From positions 1-64,000 of the forward strand of contig CAWHFX010000019.1 of the NCBI GenBank assembly GCA_963828715.1: a stretch of DNA of 64,000 bases. Reading direction: 5' to 3'. The translations under genes and the position numbers were made by a program. Source of the DNA: JAQGMV01 sp963828715 (lineage in GTDB: Bacteria > Pseudomonadota > Gammaproteobacteria > Burkholderiales > SG8-41). Below the pieces are notes generated by a model that was not told where the DNA came from, did no database searches, and saw nothing but the letters and a program-made list of their open reading frames with translations. The first letter of the stretch is position 1, and every line of letters starts with the position of its first letter. Below, piece after piece: positions 46,033 to 55,970 of this stretch.

Positions 46033-46623
46033 TCATTCGTCCGTGTCGGAGCGCATATCCAGGGTGCCCTGCGCATACGCGTCATAGATGAGGCCGCCTG
46101 GGCTGACGCGAGCCTCGGTGCGCAACCGGTGCTCGCGGGGCTGCGTCTGATCGATCAGGTGTCGCACTTCGATCCCGAGCGCGACGAGATAATCCGAGAT
46201 CATGTAGCGGTGGCACTGCCACGGCAGGCGTTCGGCACACATGATCGCAATCGGCCCATGCGTGGAGAGCTCGATCAGACGCTCGACCGCGGCGCGGAAT
46301 GATTCGGTCTGCATATGATCGGCGTAGGCGCGAAAGCTCGCACTCCTGAGCGCCACGTGGGGAGAATCGGGGCGTGCACGGCGGCGGCCACCGAGCGCCT
46401 CGCCTTCCCATAGATACTCGATGCCTCCATCCGGCAGGGAAGTTTCGAGTGCCGCACGACCGAACTGTGGATGCCTGCGCGAGCCGGGGAATGCGCGCAC
46501 GTCGACCAGGCGTCGTATCCCGGCACTCGCCAGCAGGGCGAGGAACTCATCCTGAGAGCGATTGCCGTGTCCGATCGTAAAGATCGGCGTCGTCGCGCGA
46601 TGCGCCGGTGTCTCAGTCGCCAA
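46033..46623 (-). CDS. DUF488 family protein
   Basis: About 195 residues. Family features: TIGHGNRSQDEFLALLASAG, LVDVRAFPGSRRHPQF and the Cys block IMCAERLPWQCHRYMISDYL. The function is unknown. It overlaps the end of the upstream adenosyltransferase gene: a TTG at 46623 gives LATETPAHRATTPIFTIGHG and is the most economical start, but it is uncertain. Two Cys in the C-A-E-R-x-P-W-Q-C-H pattern might bind a metal or be redox-active, which is inference. Confidence 0.8.
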   Translation of the reverse strand: MATETPAHRATTPIFTIGHGNRSQDEFLALLASAGIRRLVDVRAFPGSRRHPQFGRAALETSLPDGGIEYLWEGEALGGRRRARPDSPHVALRSASFRAYADHMQTESFRAAVERLIELSTHGPIAIMCAERLPWQCHRYMISDYLVALGIEVRHLIDQTQPREHRLRTEARVSPGGLIYDAYAQGTLDMRSDTDE

Positions 46624-47356
46624 TATGCACTGCGTCGCCGATGGAAAGATCGAGAAGGCGCGCTGCACTGGCCTGGTTCGCGGCGATTTCCATCAGGCCG
46701 ATGCTGTTCTCATAGCAGAAGAGGGCCCCCGCGGCCACGTCCGAAAACACGCGCGCACGCTTTACCGGCTGTTCCCTGACCGTGAGGCCGCGTTCGGGAT
46801 CGAGCGATGAAGCTCGTACGCCGGTCAGCACGTTGCCGTAGTGATCGACATACACAACGCATGGCAGATCATCAGACCCGAAGTCCACGTCGAGCGTGCG
46901 AACCGTGGTCATCCCGCCCAGCTTCGAGCTCCCAGTTGCAAGCAGAGCCGCATGGGGCGCGAAGAGATCCCGTCCGTGAAATGACGCGGAAAGCGCCTGA
47001 TCGAGCGGGCGAAGCTCGTAACACGCCACATCGATCGACCGTGCTGCCACAACGGACATGAGGCCATTGTCGGGACCGACGAACCAGCGCCCGTCCGCCT
47101 TCACTGCGAGCGGCCTGCGAGCGCTCCCGACACCCGGATCCACAACGCATACCGTAACAGCACCGCCAGGAAGTTGCGGGGTGAGCGCCGCCAGAAGATG
47201 CGCTGCGGCCGGGACGTCGAAGGCGGGAAGGTCGTTCGCGAGATCGACGACTGCACTCGCGGGTGAACGTGCCTGCAGCACCGCTTTCATCTGGCCGACG
47301 TAGATGTCGGTCGACCCGAAATCCGTGAAAAGGAAAATGGTAGCGGCTGCGCACAT
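46613..47356 (-). CDS. S-adenosyl-L-methionine hydrolase/hydroxide adenosyltransferase (DUF62)
   Basis: 247 residues. It begins with the family block IFLFTDFGSTDIYVGQMKAVL, then VVDLANDLPAFDVPAAAHLL, TVCVVDPGVGSARRPLAV, FVGPDNGLMS and FHGRDLFAPHAALLATG. The Asp-Arg-His set used for hydroxide attack on SAM is present (FTDFG, DPGVGS, GRDLFAPHA). Relatives split SAM to adenosine and methionine; fluorinases are a specialised branch, and the extra fluorinase loop is not seen. Biological purpose is unclear. Operon with DUF488 and probably with the M15 peptidase upstream (11-bp gap). Confidence 0.88.
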   Translation of the reverse strand: MCAAATIFLFTDFGSTDIYVGQMKAVLQARSPASAVVDLANDLPAFDVPAAAHLLAALTPQLPGGAVTVCVVDPGVGSARRPLAVKADGRWFVGPDNGLMSVVAARSIDVACYELRPLDQALSASFHGRDLFAPHAALLATGSSKLGGMTTVRTLDVDFGSDDLPCVVYVDHYGNVLTGVRASSLDPERGLTVREQPVKRARVFSDVAAGALFCYENSIGLMEIAANQASAARLLDLSIGDAVHIGD

Positions 47357-47367
47357 GCGGCAAGCGC

Positions 47368-48063
47368 TCAGGACGTGAACGCCGCAGGCGTCGGATCCAC
47401 GTTCACCACATAGCGCGCGTGTAGATCCGCGATGTCCTCGAGGATCAGCTCCTTACCCACGACCTCGCTCGCTCCCAGGGCTTCGGCCAGCAGCTCCGGC
47501 GTAAGGGCCGCAAGCGCGGCGTCGGCGACGGGCGCATAGCTCAGATGCCAGCGTTCCGGAAGAACACCGCCACGAAACGTACTGTACGGCCGAAAGAAGG
47601 CATAGCGATGCATGTTCGCATCCAGCCAGCAATGCAGTGCATGAAACGGACCGCCCGGCTCAGCCTCACTCGGCACCAGGCGCACGCGATAACCCTCCGG
47701 CAGGCCGGCGCGATCGATAAGGTCGAGCTCCGTGCCCCAATGGTGACGGCTTGCGCCGGGCAGCGCGCTCCAGCAGAGAATTGCCTGCACGATGTCGCGC
47801 GGCGTAAGACCCGTGCGGTCGCGCTCACACCCGTGCGCATCGAGCAACGGCCGTTCCCCGCGCCATTTCATGTTCCAGATGCGCTGCTGGGCCGTGAAAT
47901 CCCGAAACGCGCTCGTGATGGCCATGTCGATGCCCTCCCGTGCGGCATCGGCCTTCATCGCGAGAAACGGATCGAGCGCCTGCGGGTGCACTGCGGCTTT
48001 CAGATCGTCGCGTTGGACGACGTGTGTACGCGCGCGGCCGGTCAATTCCAGCTCGTTCAACAT
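47368..48063 (-). CDS. M15-family D-alanyl-D-alanine carboxypeptidase (VanY-like)
   Basis: 231 residues. The zinc site is seen in SRHHWGTELDLID (His and Asp ligands) and in LPERWHLSYAP (His ligand with a preceding Glu/Arg); AITSAFRDFTAQQRIWNMKW is the upstream LD/DD-carboxypeptidase block. No signal peptide is evident, which is unusual for a wall enzyme; the N-terminal ~40 residues (TGRARTHVVQRDDLKAAVH) may hide a short form. It probably trims peptidoglycan peptides. Tandem repeats lie just upstream of its start. Confidence 0.82.
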   Translation of the reverse strand: MLNELELTGRARTHVVQRDDLKAAVHPQALDPFLAMKADAAREGIDMAITSAFRDFTAQQRIWNMKWRGERPLLDAHGCERDRTGLTPRDIVQAILCWSALPGASRHHWGTELDLIDRAGLPEGYRVRLVPSEAEPGGPFHALHCWLDANMHRYAFFRPYSTFRGGVLPERWHLSYAPVADAALAALTPELLAEALGASEVVGKELILEDIADLHARYVVNVDPTPAAFTS

Positions 48064-48085
48064 TGATTAAATATAGCGCCGGAAG

Positions 48086-48300
48086 GCGCCTAAGGGGTGT
48101 TGTTGCGCCCGAAGGCTGAAAGGCCGGAGGAGCGGTGTGGACCTTTCCGCGCCGCCGACGGCTTAAGCGCTGTAGTTGCGCCCGGAGGCTGAAACGCCGG
48201 AGGAGCGGTGTAGACCTTTCCGCGCCGCCGACGCGCCTAAGCGCTGTTGTTGCGCCCGAAGGCTGAAACGCCGGAGGAGCGGTGTAGACCTTTCCGCAAC
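48086..48300. repeat. three tandem copies of a ~73-bp unit
   Basis: TTGCGCCC recurs at 48103, 48176 and 48250, giving periods of 73 and 74 bp. Each unit has CGGAGGAGCGGTGT, GACCTTTCCGC and GCGCC(T)AAG-like parts; divergence is about 10 %. The units contain short inverted pairs (GCGCC...GGCGC; GCGGAAAGG). They are head to tail with no unique spacers, so they are not a CRISPR. Confidence 0.8.
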
Positions 48301-48330
48301 AAAAAGCCGGCGGGAGGCCGGCTTTTTGTT
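48298..48330. terminator. rho-independent terminator at the end of the ribosomal protein cluster
   Basis: Perfect 14-bp inverted repeat AACAAAAAGCCGGC with a 5-base loop GGGAG. The stem ends with a five-base T run in either direction. It lies 15 bp after the rplQ stop and should end the alpha operon. Confidence 0.88.
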
Positions 48331-48345
48331 TCAGGCGCGCGGAAC

Positions 48346-48786
48346 TCAGCCCGCCGCTTGCTCGGCCGGCTCCTCGCGATTGCGCGCGCGCTTGCGTTCA
48401 CCGGTACCCTCGCCGCCGGCTTCTGCTTCGGGCCGATCCACAAGCTCCACAAGGGCCATCGGAGCGTTGTCGCCCTTGCGGAAACCGGCTTTCAGGATGC
48501 GCAGATAACCGCCATTGCGCGCGGCGTAGCGGGGACCGAGCTCGTCGAAGAGCTTCACCACCATGTCACGGTCGCGCAGACGATCGAATGCAAGCCGGCG
48601 GTTTGCGAGCGAGGACGTCTTGCCGAGCGTGATGATCGGTTCGGCGACGCGCCGCAGCTCTTTCGCCTTGGGCAGCGTGGTCTCGATGATCTCGTGCCGC
48701 AGCAGCGAGTTGGTCATGTTCCGCAGCATCGCCAGCCGATGGGCGCTGGTGCGGTTCAGCTTGCGAAGGCCGTGGCGGTGACGCAT
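48346..48786 (-). CDS. rplQ: 50S ribosomal protein L17
   Basis: 146 residues: RHRHGLRKLNRTSAHRLAML, NSLLRHEIIETTLPKAKELR and AARNGGYLRILKAGFRKGDNAPMALVELVD are the L17 core. The last ~25 residues (Gly/Glu/Arg-rich) extend beyond E. coli L17 and are typical of betaproteobacteria. Intact. Last gene of the alpha operon, 20 bp after rpoA. Confidence 0.95.
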   Translation of the reverse strand: MRHRHGLRKLNRTSAHRLAMLRNMTNSLLRHEIIETTLPKAKELRRVAEPIITLGKTSSLANRRLAFDRLRDRDMVVKLFDELGPRYAARNGGYLRILKAGFRKGDNAPMALVELVDRPEAEAGGEGTGERKRARNREEPAEQAAG

Positions 48787-48805
48787 GGTGCTTCCTTGTC
48801 GTTGC

Positions 48806-49785
48806 TTATACTTTTTCGAGCCCTGCCGGCGGCCAGTTCTCGAGCTTCATGCCGAGGGTGAGGCCGCGCGAGGCGAGCACTTCCTTGATTTCGTTCAGCG
48901 ACTTGCGGCCGAGGTTCGGGCGTCTTTAAAAGCTCCGTCTCGGTGCGCTGGATCAGATCGCCGATGTAGTAGATGTTCTCGGCCTTCAGACAGTTGGCCG
49001 AGCGCACCGTCAGCTCGAGATCGTCCACCGGCCGCAGCAGGATCGGATCGATCTGCGTCGCTTTCTTCTCTTCGATGCTGCGCCGGCATGCCCTTCAGGT
49101 CGGCGAAGATCGAGAGCTGCTCGACCAGGATGCGCGCTGCGTAGCGGACGGCTTCCTCGGGCTCGATGGCGCCGTTGGTCTCGATGTCCATGATCAGCTT
49201 GTCGAGGTCGGTGCGCTGCTCGACGCGCGCCGATTCGACCGAGTAGCTCACGCGGCGCACCGGGCTGAACGACGCGTCGAGCAGGATGCTGCCGACGCTG
49301 CGGCCTTCCTCGACCGCCTTGCGCGTCGTCGCGGCAAGATAGCCGCGTCCCTGCTCGACCTTGATCTGCATGTCGAGCTTGCCGCCCGGCGCGAGGTGCG
49401 CGATCACGTGATCGGGATTGACGATCTCGACGTCGTGCTGCTGCTCGATGTCGCCGGCGGTGACCACGCCTTCACCCGATTTCTTGAGGTTGAGCATCGC
49501 TTCGTCACGGTCGTGCATCTTCAGCACGACGCCCTTCAGGTTGAGCAGGATGTCGACGACGTCTTCCTGCACGCCGTCGATCGTCGAGTACTCGTGCAGC
49601 ACGCCGCGATCTTGACTTCGGTCGCGGCGTAGCCCGGCATCGAGGACAGCAGCGTGCGGCGAAGCGCGTTGCCGAGCGTGTGTCCGTAGCCGCGCTCGAA
49701 CGGCTCCATCGTGACCCGGGCGTGAAACGGCGAAATGTTCTGGACTTCGATGATGCGCGGCTTCAGAAAAGGCACTGCTTGCCAT
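48806..49785 (-). CDS. rpoA: RNA polymerase alpha subunit
   Basis: About 325 residues across four single-base slips. Start ATGGCAAGCAGTGCC at 49785; an extra T in a T-run (49767-49770) follows, then [20 protein letters not shown]. Slips also near 49,605 (missing G before [14 protein letters not shown]), 49,079 and 48,922 (extra C before NLGRKSLNE). The N-terminal dimerisation domain ([18 protein letters not shown]) and the C-terminal domain ([20 protein letters not shown]) are complete. An essential gene cannot be broken like this in a living cell, so the slips are base errors. 20 bp before rplQ. Confidence 0.92.
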
Positions 49786-49814
49786 ATGATCTGGTACCTC
49801 TGCGTCGCTCGCGA

Positions 49815-50446
49815 TTACTTCGAGTAAAGCTCGACCACAAGCGATTCGTTGATCGTGGACGGCAGTTCCGAGCGCTGCGGGCGTGCCTTGATAGGTGCCC
49901 TTCAGCGCCGTCGCATCGACTTCGACCCACTCGGGGTAGCCTCGCGAAGCCACGGCTTCCGGCGGCGGCCTTGATGCGCAGCTGGCCCTTCGCCCCCTGG
50001 GCGACTTCGATCACGTCGCCGGGACGCACCTGATACGAGGGAATGTTGACGCGCTTGCCGTTCACGAGGATGCCGTTGTGGCGCACCACCTGGCGCGCTT
50101 CCGTGCGCGAAGCGCCGAAACCCATGCGATACGCGACGGTGTCGAGCCGGCCTTCGAGGATCTGCAGCAGCGCTCTCGCCGGTGACGCCCTTGCTTGCGG
50201 TCGGCCTGCTGGTAATTCGTGCGGAACTGCCGCTCGAGGATGCCGTACGTGCGGCGCACTTTCTGCTTTTCGCGCAGCTGCACGCCGTAGCCCGAAAGCC
50301 GTGTGTTCTTCTGCCCGTGCTGGCCCGGGCGGATAGTTACGGCGCTCGATGGCGCATTTGTCGGTAAAGCACTTCTCGCCCTTCAGGAACAGCTTCTCGC
50401 CTTCCCGGCGGCACTGACGGCATCGCGCGTCGAGATTTCTTGCCAC
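49815..50446 (-). CDS. rpsD: 30S ribosomal protein S4
   Basis: GTG start at 50446. NLDARCRQCRREGEKLFLKG shows the C+ type S4 zinc-binding cysteines (CRQC), then REKQKVRRTYGILERQFRTNY and the S4 RNA-binding domain ILEGRLDTVAYRMGFG and ARQVVRHNGILVNGKRVNIPS, ending near LVVELYSK. Three or four slips (about 50,320, 50,180, 49,960, 49,885) break the frame. S4 starts 30S assembly and represses its own operon. Confidence 0.92.
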
Positions 50447-50460
50447 GTGTCTGCCTCTCC

Positions 50461-50852
50461 TTAGATACGGCGCTTCTTCGGCGGGCGGCAGCCGTTGTGC
50501 GGCACCGGCGTCACGTCCGAAATGCTGGTGATCTTGAATCCGACTGCGTTCAGCGCACGCACGGCCGATTCGCGGCCGGGACCGGGGCCCTTGATGCGGA
50601 CTTCGATGTTCTTCACGCCCGACTCCGGCAGCCAGACGTCCGGCCTGCTCGGCGGCGACCTGCGCCGCGAACGGCGTCGATTTGCGCGAGCCCTTGAAGC
50701 CGTTGCTGCCGCACGTGGCCCACGCGAGCGCGTTGCCCTGGCGATCGGTGATCGTCACGATCGTGTTGTTGAAGGACGCGTGAATGTGGGCGATGCCTTC
50801 CGCCACGTTCTTTCTTGACCTTCTTGCGCACCCGGGTGCTTGCTTTGGCCAT
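50461..50852 (-). CDS. rpsK: 30S ribosomal protein S11
   Basis: About 129 residues. After the start (MAKASTRVRKKVKK) one extra base near 50,812 shifts frame; then GIAHIHASFNNTIVTITDRQ, WATCGSNGFKGSRKSTPFAAQ and, after a slip near 50,637, the C-terminal part ending in NGCRPPKKRRI. 14 bp upstream of rpsD, standard alpha-operon order. Confidence 0.92.
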
Positions 50853-50886
50853 AGCTTATTTACCTTTGGTACTGCTAAACACGCGC

Positions 50887-51264
50887 TCATACGGCGCCGG
50901 CGCGGACAATCTTGACCGCTGCCTTGCGCGGGCCCTTGCGCGTGCGCGCGTTCGTGCGCGTGCGCTGTCCGCGGACCGGAAGTCCTGCGCGGTGACGCTT
51001 GCCGCGCCACGTGCCGAGATCCATCAGGCGCTTGATGTTCATCGACACTTCACGGCGAAGGTCACCTTCGATCGTGTATTTCGTAACTTGTTCGCGCAGC
51101 CGGTCCATGTCGTTGTCGGACAGGTCCTTCATCTTGGTCGCGCCGTCGATGCCGGCCGCGGCGCAGATCGCTTTCGCACGGCTGCGGCCGATCCCGTAGA
51201 TCACGGTCAGCGCGATCTGCGCGTGCTGCTGGTTCGGGATATTGACACCACCTATGCGGGCCAT
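50887..51264 (-). CDS. rpsM: 30S ribosomal protein S13
   Basis: 125 residues, intact: ARIGGVNIPNQQHAQIALTV, IYGIGRSRAKAICAAAGID, RRLMDLGTWRGKRHRAGLPV (as KRLMDLGTWRG) and RTRTNARTRKGPRKA at the basic end. Binds the 30S head at the decoding interface. Followed 34 bp later by rpsK. Confidence 0.95.
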   Translation of the reverse strand: MARIGGVNIPNQQHAQIALTVIYGIGRSRAKAICAAAGIDGATKMKDLSDNDMDRLREQVTKYTIEGDLRREVSMNIKRLMDLGTWRGKRHRAGLPVRGQRTRTNARTRKGPRKAAVKIVRAGAV

Positions 51265-51543
51265 TTAATGCTCCTCTGTCGTGGCACTACCCAGCCGCGG
51301 AAAACCGGCGAGTGTAGCGCGTAACGCCCTAATTTTCAAGAATATTGGGTCGGCTTCACCGGTCGCGTAGGGGCGCTGGCGGCAGCCGACTGAGGCTCGG
51401 CCGCCCGCGCCGAAAAGCGCGTTCGCATCGCCCGTTCGAGTGAAGGACCGCCAGCGGCGGCAATGGTCTGCAAACCCACCTGGCGCATCTGAACGCCACG
51501 GCGGCCGAAGGCGCGGAGCGCCAGGGAGCGAATTGTGTTTTCA
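51265..51543. other. 279-bp non-coding gap between rpmJ and rpsM
   Basis: These genes are usually almost touching. Here the gap has an AT-rich part next to rpsM (TTTTCAAGAATATTGGG at about 51,332-51,348) that could carry a promoter, and a GC-rich remainder with no recognised gene. A 62-codon frame on the minus strand (51,356-51,544) looks Arg/Pro-rich and spurious. Confidence 0.5.
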
Positions 51544-51660
51544 TTATCCTTGACGCTGCTTATGACGAGGGTCCTTGCTGCAGATTACGCGCACGACGCC
51601 TTTGCGCTTGATGATCTTGCAATTGCGGCAGATCCGCTTTACCGATGCCAGTACTTTCAC
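51544..51660 (-). CDS. rpmJ: 50S ribosomal protein L36
   Basis: 38 residues from a GTG at 51660: KVLASVKRICRNCKIIKRKG followed by VVRVICSKDPRHKQRQG. The C-x2-C...C...H zinc motif (CRNC, C, H) marks the zinc-containing L36 form. Intact; lies between infA and rpsM. Confidence 0.95.
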   Translation of the reverse strand: MKVLASVKRICRNCKIIKRKGVVRVICSKDPRHKQRQG

Positions 51661-51685
51661 GATTGATCCTCTCTCGCGTCAGCTT

Positions 51686-51904
51686 TCACTTCGCCCGGAA
51701 CACGATTCTTCCGCGCGTCAAATCGTAGGGCGTCAGCTCGACCGTCACTTTGTCGCCCGGCAGGATGCGGATGTAGTGCATGCGCATCTTCCCGGAGATG
51801 TGTCCGAGCACCATGTGACCGTTTTCGAGCTTCACTCTGAACGTCGCGTTGGGCAGGGTTTCAACGATTTCACCCTGCATCTGTATCGTCTCTTCTTTCG
51901 ACAT
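51686..51904 (-). CDS. infA: translation initiation factor IF-1
   Basis: 72 residues: SKEETIQMQGEIVETLPNAT, FRVKLENGHMVLGHISGKMR and the OB-fold end IRILPGDKVTVELTPYDLTRGRIVFR (conserved G-D-x-V and R-G-R-I). Intact. Its place between secY and rpmJ is typical of betaproteobacteria. Confidence 0.96.
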   Translation of the reverse strand: MSKEETIQMQGEIVETLPNATFRVKLENGHMVLGHISGKMRMHYIRILPGDKVTVELTPYDLTRGRIVFRAK

Positions 51905-52005
51905 GCTGGCTCGTCAAAATTGCTGGCGCCCGCGCGGTATCGTTGACCGACGTGCCCGCCAGACGTCTCTCGCGAGCGCATGTATGTACCTTCTGACTTC
52001 CACTC

Positions 52006-53333
<1,328 letters not shown>

Positions 53334-53339
53334 GGGTGC

Positions 53340-53839
53340 TCACGCTTTCGCTGTCGGCTGCGGGCGCTTTCTTCTGGAGCTTGCCGGCCGGGCTTTCGTT
53401 CCGGTAACTCGACGCTGCCGCCCGCCGCTTCGATCGCCGCGCGCGCACCTTTGCTGATGCCCACGCCCTTTCAGCGCGATCTTGCGCTCGATGCTCGCCC
53501 GCGAGCATGACCTTCGCCTTCAGCGCGACCGTGCGGCACGAGCCCCGCGGCTTTCAGCGCGGCGAGATCGATCGCGTCGACTTCGAGCTTCTGCAGGTCG
53601 CCCAGCCGCACCTCCGCGGTGTCGCCCTTGGCGAGCGAAACGAAGCCGCGCTTCGGCAGCCGCCGCTGCAGCGGCATCTGGCCGCCCTCGAAGCCGACCT
53701 TGTGAAAGCCGCCCGCACGCGCCTTCTGGCCCTTGTGGCCGCGCCCGGCGGTCTTGCCGAGGCCACAGCCGATGCCGCGACCGACGCGCTTCTTGCAGTG
53801 CCGGGCACCGCCGGCCGGCTTGAGTTGATTGAGCTCCAT
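53340..53839 (-). CDS. rplO: 50S ribosomal protein L15
   Basis: Start ATG at 53839: MELNQLKPAGGARHCKKRVG, then RGIGCGLGKTAGRGHKGQKA, RAGGFHKVGFEGGQMPLQRR and LPKRGF, the Gly/Arg-rich L15 core. The distal part has slips near 53,535, 53,495 and 53,465; GISKGARAAIEAAGGSVELP is the recognised C-terminal block. The exact end is uncertain but a TGA at 53340-53342 just before secY is in a suitable frame. Confidence 0.9.
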
Positions 53840-53849
53840 CCGAGCTCCT

Positions 53850-54031
53850 CTACCTTCAGCAGGTAAGACACCTTGTTGATCATGCCGCGGTTCGCCGGCG
53901 TGTCGAGCACTTCCACGCGTGTGGTTGAGTCTTGCGCAGGCCGAGACCGCGCACGCATGCACGATGCTCTGGTTTGGTGCCGATCAGGCTCTTGACCAGC
54001 GTCACTTTGATTTTCTTGCCGTCCTGGCCAT
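53850..54031 (-). CDS. rpmD: 50S ribosomal protein L30
   Basis: About 60 residues with two slips (near 54,012 and 53,925): KIKVTLVKSLIGTKPEHRAC, VRGLGLRKTQ and VLDTPANRGMINKVSYLLKVEE. These are the L30 core. The stop is hidden by a slip near 53,855. Between rpsE and rplO as usual. Confidence 0.88.
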
Positions 54032-54033
54032 TG

Positions 54034-54558
54034 TCACCCCGTGATCTCTTCGACCGACTTGCCGCGCTTGGCGGCGATCGCGGCCGGCGTGTTCATGCTG
54101 GTGAGCCCGTTGATCGTCGCGCGCACGACGTTGTACGGATTGGTCGAGCCCAGGCACTTGGAAAGGATGTTCGTGACGCCCATCACCTCGAGCACCGCGC
54201 GCACCGGCCCGCCGGCGATGATGCCGGTGCCTTCGGACGCCGGCTGCATGTAGACGCGCGCCGCGCCGTGACGGCCGATCACCGCGTGCTGCAGCGTGCC
54301 GTTCTTGAGCGGCACCTTGACCATCTTGCGGCGCGCTTCTTCCATCGCCTTCTGCACGGCGACCGGCACCTCGCGCGCCTTGCCCTTGCCCATGCCGATG
54401 CCGCCGTCGCCGTCGCCGACGACGGTCAGCGCGGCAAAGCCGAGCACGCGGCCGCCCTTCACCACCTTGGTGACGCGGTTCACCGCGACCATCTTCTCGC
54501 GCAGGCCGTCGGAACGCTCTTCGCCGGTCTGCATCTTGCCTGCCTGTAGTCTTGCCAT
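54034..54558 (-). CDS. rpsE: 30S ribosomal protein S5
   Basis: 174 residues, intact: LREKMVAVNRVTKVVKGGRV, GDGDGGIGMGKGKAREVPVA, GIIAGGPVRAVLEVMGVTNI and ILSKCLGSTNPYNVVRAT. The N-terminal double-stranded RNA-binding domain is complete. It acts in translational accuracy. Confidence 0.95.
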   Translation of the reverse strand: MARLQAGKMQTGEERSDGLREKMVAVNRVTKVVKGGRVLGFAALTVVGDGDGGIGMGKGKAREVPVAVQKAMEEARRKMVKVPLKNGTLQHAVIGRHGAARVYMQPASEGTGIIAGGPVRAVLEVMGVTNILSKCLGSTNPYNVVRATINGLTSMNTPAAIAAKRGKSVEEITG

Positions 54559-54633
54559 GGGGTTCGGTTTTTTCGTAACTCGTTCATCTGCGCGGGCGGC
54601 AAGCCGCCCGCGTCTAACTCACTTGACGCTACG

Positions 54634-54993
54634 CTAAAACTTCAGGCCGGCTTCGCGCGCGGCTTCGGCAAGCGCCTTCACGCGGCCGTGGATACTTGTA
54701 GCCCGAACGGTCGAACGCGACTTCCGCAATGCCGAGCTGCTTTCGCCTTCTCGGCGATGCGCCGGCCGACTTCCGCCGCGGCCTTGACGTTGCCGCCGTA
54801 CTGCAAGGTTCGGCCGCACTTCGCGCTCCGCGGTCGAGGCGCTGGCGAGCACCTTCGCGCCGGACGCATCGATCACCTGCGCGTAGATGTGCGTGTTCGA
54901 GCGGTGCACCGTCAGTCGCACCGCCTTCAATTGCGCGATCTTCGCCCGCGTCGCCTGCGCCCGCCGCAGCCGCGCCTCGTTCTTGTCACTCAT
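54634..54993 (-). CDS. rplR: 50S ribosomal protein L18
   Basis: About 119 residues: DKNEARLRRAQATRAKIAQL, RLTVHRSNTHIYAQVIDASG, then, after slips near 54,810, 54,740 and 54,695, AEVGRRIAEKAKAAG and GRVKALAEAAREAGLKF. L18 carries 5S rRNA into the large subunit. Confidence 0.92.
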   Translation of the reverse strand: MSDKNEARLRRAQATRAKIAQLKAVRLTVHRSNTHIYAQVIDASGAKVLASASTAEREVRPNLAVRRQRQGRGGSRPAHRREGESSSALRKSRSTVRATSIHGRVKALAEAAREAGLKF

Positions 54994-55000
54994 CTCGCAC

Positions 55001-55536
55001 CTACTTCTTCTTCGTTTCCTTGAGCACGATCTGCTCGCCGGCGTAGCGCACGCCCTTGCCCTTGTACGGCTCGGGCGCGCGGTAGCGCCGCATCTTCCGC
55101 CGCCACCTGGCCGACGATCTGCTTGTCCGTGCCCTTGATCACGATCTCGGTCTGCGTCGGCGTCTCCGCTTTCACGCCGTTCGGCAGCGGATGCACCACC
55201 GGGTGCGAAAAGCCGAGCGTCAGGTTGAGCTTGTCGCCCTGCGCCTGCGCGCGGTAACCGACGCCGACGAGATTGAGCCGTCGTTCGAAGCCCTTGGTCA
55301 CGCCCGTAACCATGTTCGCGACCAGCGCGCGGACAGTGCCCGACAAGCGCGTTCGCCTGACGCGAGTTGTCGTTCACCTTGAACTCGAGCCGGTTCTCCA
55401 CGCGCTCGATCTTCACGCGCGGTGACACTCTCTGCGTCAGCGTGCCGAGCGGACCCTTGACCGAAATCTGATCGTGAGCGATCGACACTTCGACCTTGTC
55501 CGGCAGCACGACCGGGTAATTCGCAATTCTCGACAT
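55001..55536 (-). CDS. rplF: 50S ribosomal protein L6
   Basis: About 177 residues: MSRIANYPVVLPDKVEVSIA, HDQISVKGPLGTLTQRV, then slips near 55,345 and 55,095; KGFERRLNLVGVGYRAQAQG, LGFSHPVVHPLPNGVKAET and a terminal Y-K-G-K-G-V-R-Y block ending KETKKK. Two copies of the L6 fold are present. Between rpsH and rplR. Confidence 0.92.
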
Positions 55537-55551
55537 GGCTGGTCTTCTTCT

Positions 55552-55947
55552 TTACGCGACGATGCAAAGCACCTCGCCGCCCACGCCGAGGCCGCGCGCC
55601 TTGCGGTCGGTCATCACGCCCTTCGAAGTGGACACGATCGCCACACCGAGACCGTTCATCACGTGCGGAATTCCGCGGCTCGGCTTGTAGATGCGCAGCC
55701 CAGGACGGCTCACACGCTCGATCTTTTCGATCACCGGGCGGCCTGCGTAGTACTTGAGACTGATCTCGAGCTGCGGCTTGCCGGCGTTCTCACGAACGGC
55801 GAAATCGTCGATGTACCCTTCGTCCTTGAGCACGGTGGCAATTGCGGCCTTGAGCTTCGACGCGGGCATCGTCACCGACTGTTTTTCCGACTGCTGCCCA
55901 TTGCGGATGCGCGTCAGCATGTCGGAAATAGGATCACTCATACTCAT
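55552..55947 (-). CDS. rpsH: 30S ribosomal protein S8
   Basis: 131 residues, intact: MSDPISDMLTRIRNGQQSEK, IERVSRPGLRIYKPSRGIPH and the C-terminal LGVAIVSTSKGVMTDRKARG, with G-G-E-V-L-C-I-V-A at the end. It binds 16S rRNA and, in E. coli, the spc mRNA for autoregulation. Confidence 0.96.
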   Translation of the reverse strand: MSMSDPISDMLTRIRNGQQSEKQSVTMPASKLKAAIATVLKDEGYIDDFAVRENAGKPQLEISLKYYAGRPVIEKIERVSRPGLRIYKPSRGIPHVMNGLGVAIVSTSKGVMTDRKARGLGVGGEVLCIVA

Positions 55948-55970
55948 GCAATTCTCTCCTGCCGCTCCAC

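Larger units (their letters stand above)
48064..48345. other. 282-bp spacer between rplQ and the M15 peptidase
   Basis: Contains three tandem 73-74 bp repeats and the rplQ terminator; nothing else is seen. The peptidase promoter must lie in or just beyond the repeats. Confidence 0.6.

Noticed and set aside
46613..47356. DUF62 protein considered as a SAM-dependent halogenase
   Set aside because: The extra loop that marks fluorinases is not visible and the neighbours do not suggest halogen chemistry.
48086..48300. Tandem repeats considered as a CRISPR array
   Set aside because: Units are 73-74 bp head to tail with no unique spacers and no cas genes nearby.
51356..51544. 62-codon frame between rpsM and rpmJ
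   Set aside because: Arg/Pro-rich composition, no family resemblance, and it abuts the rpmJ stop without a ribosome site.
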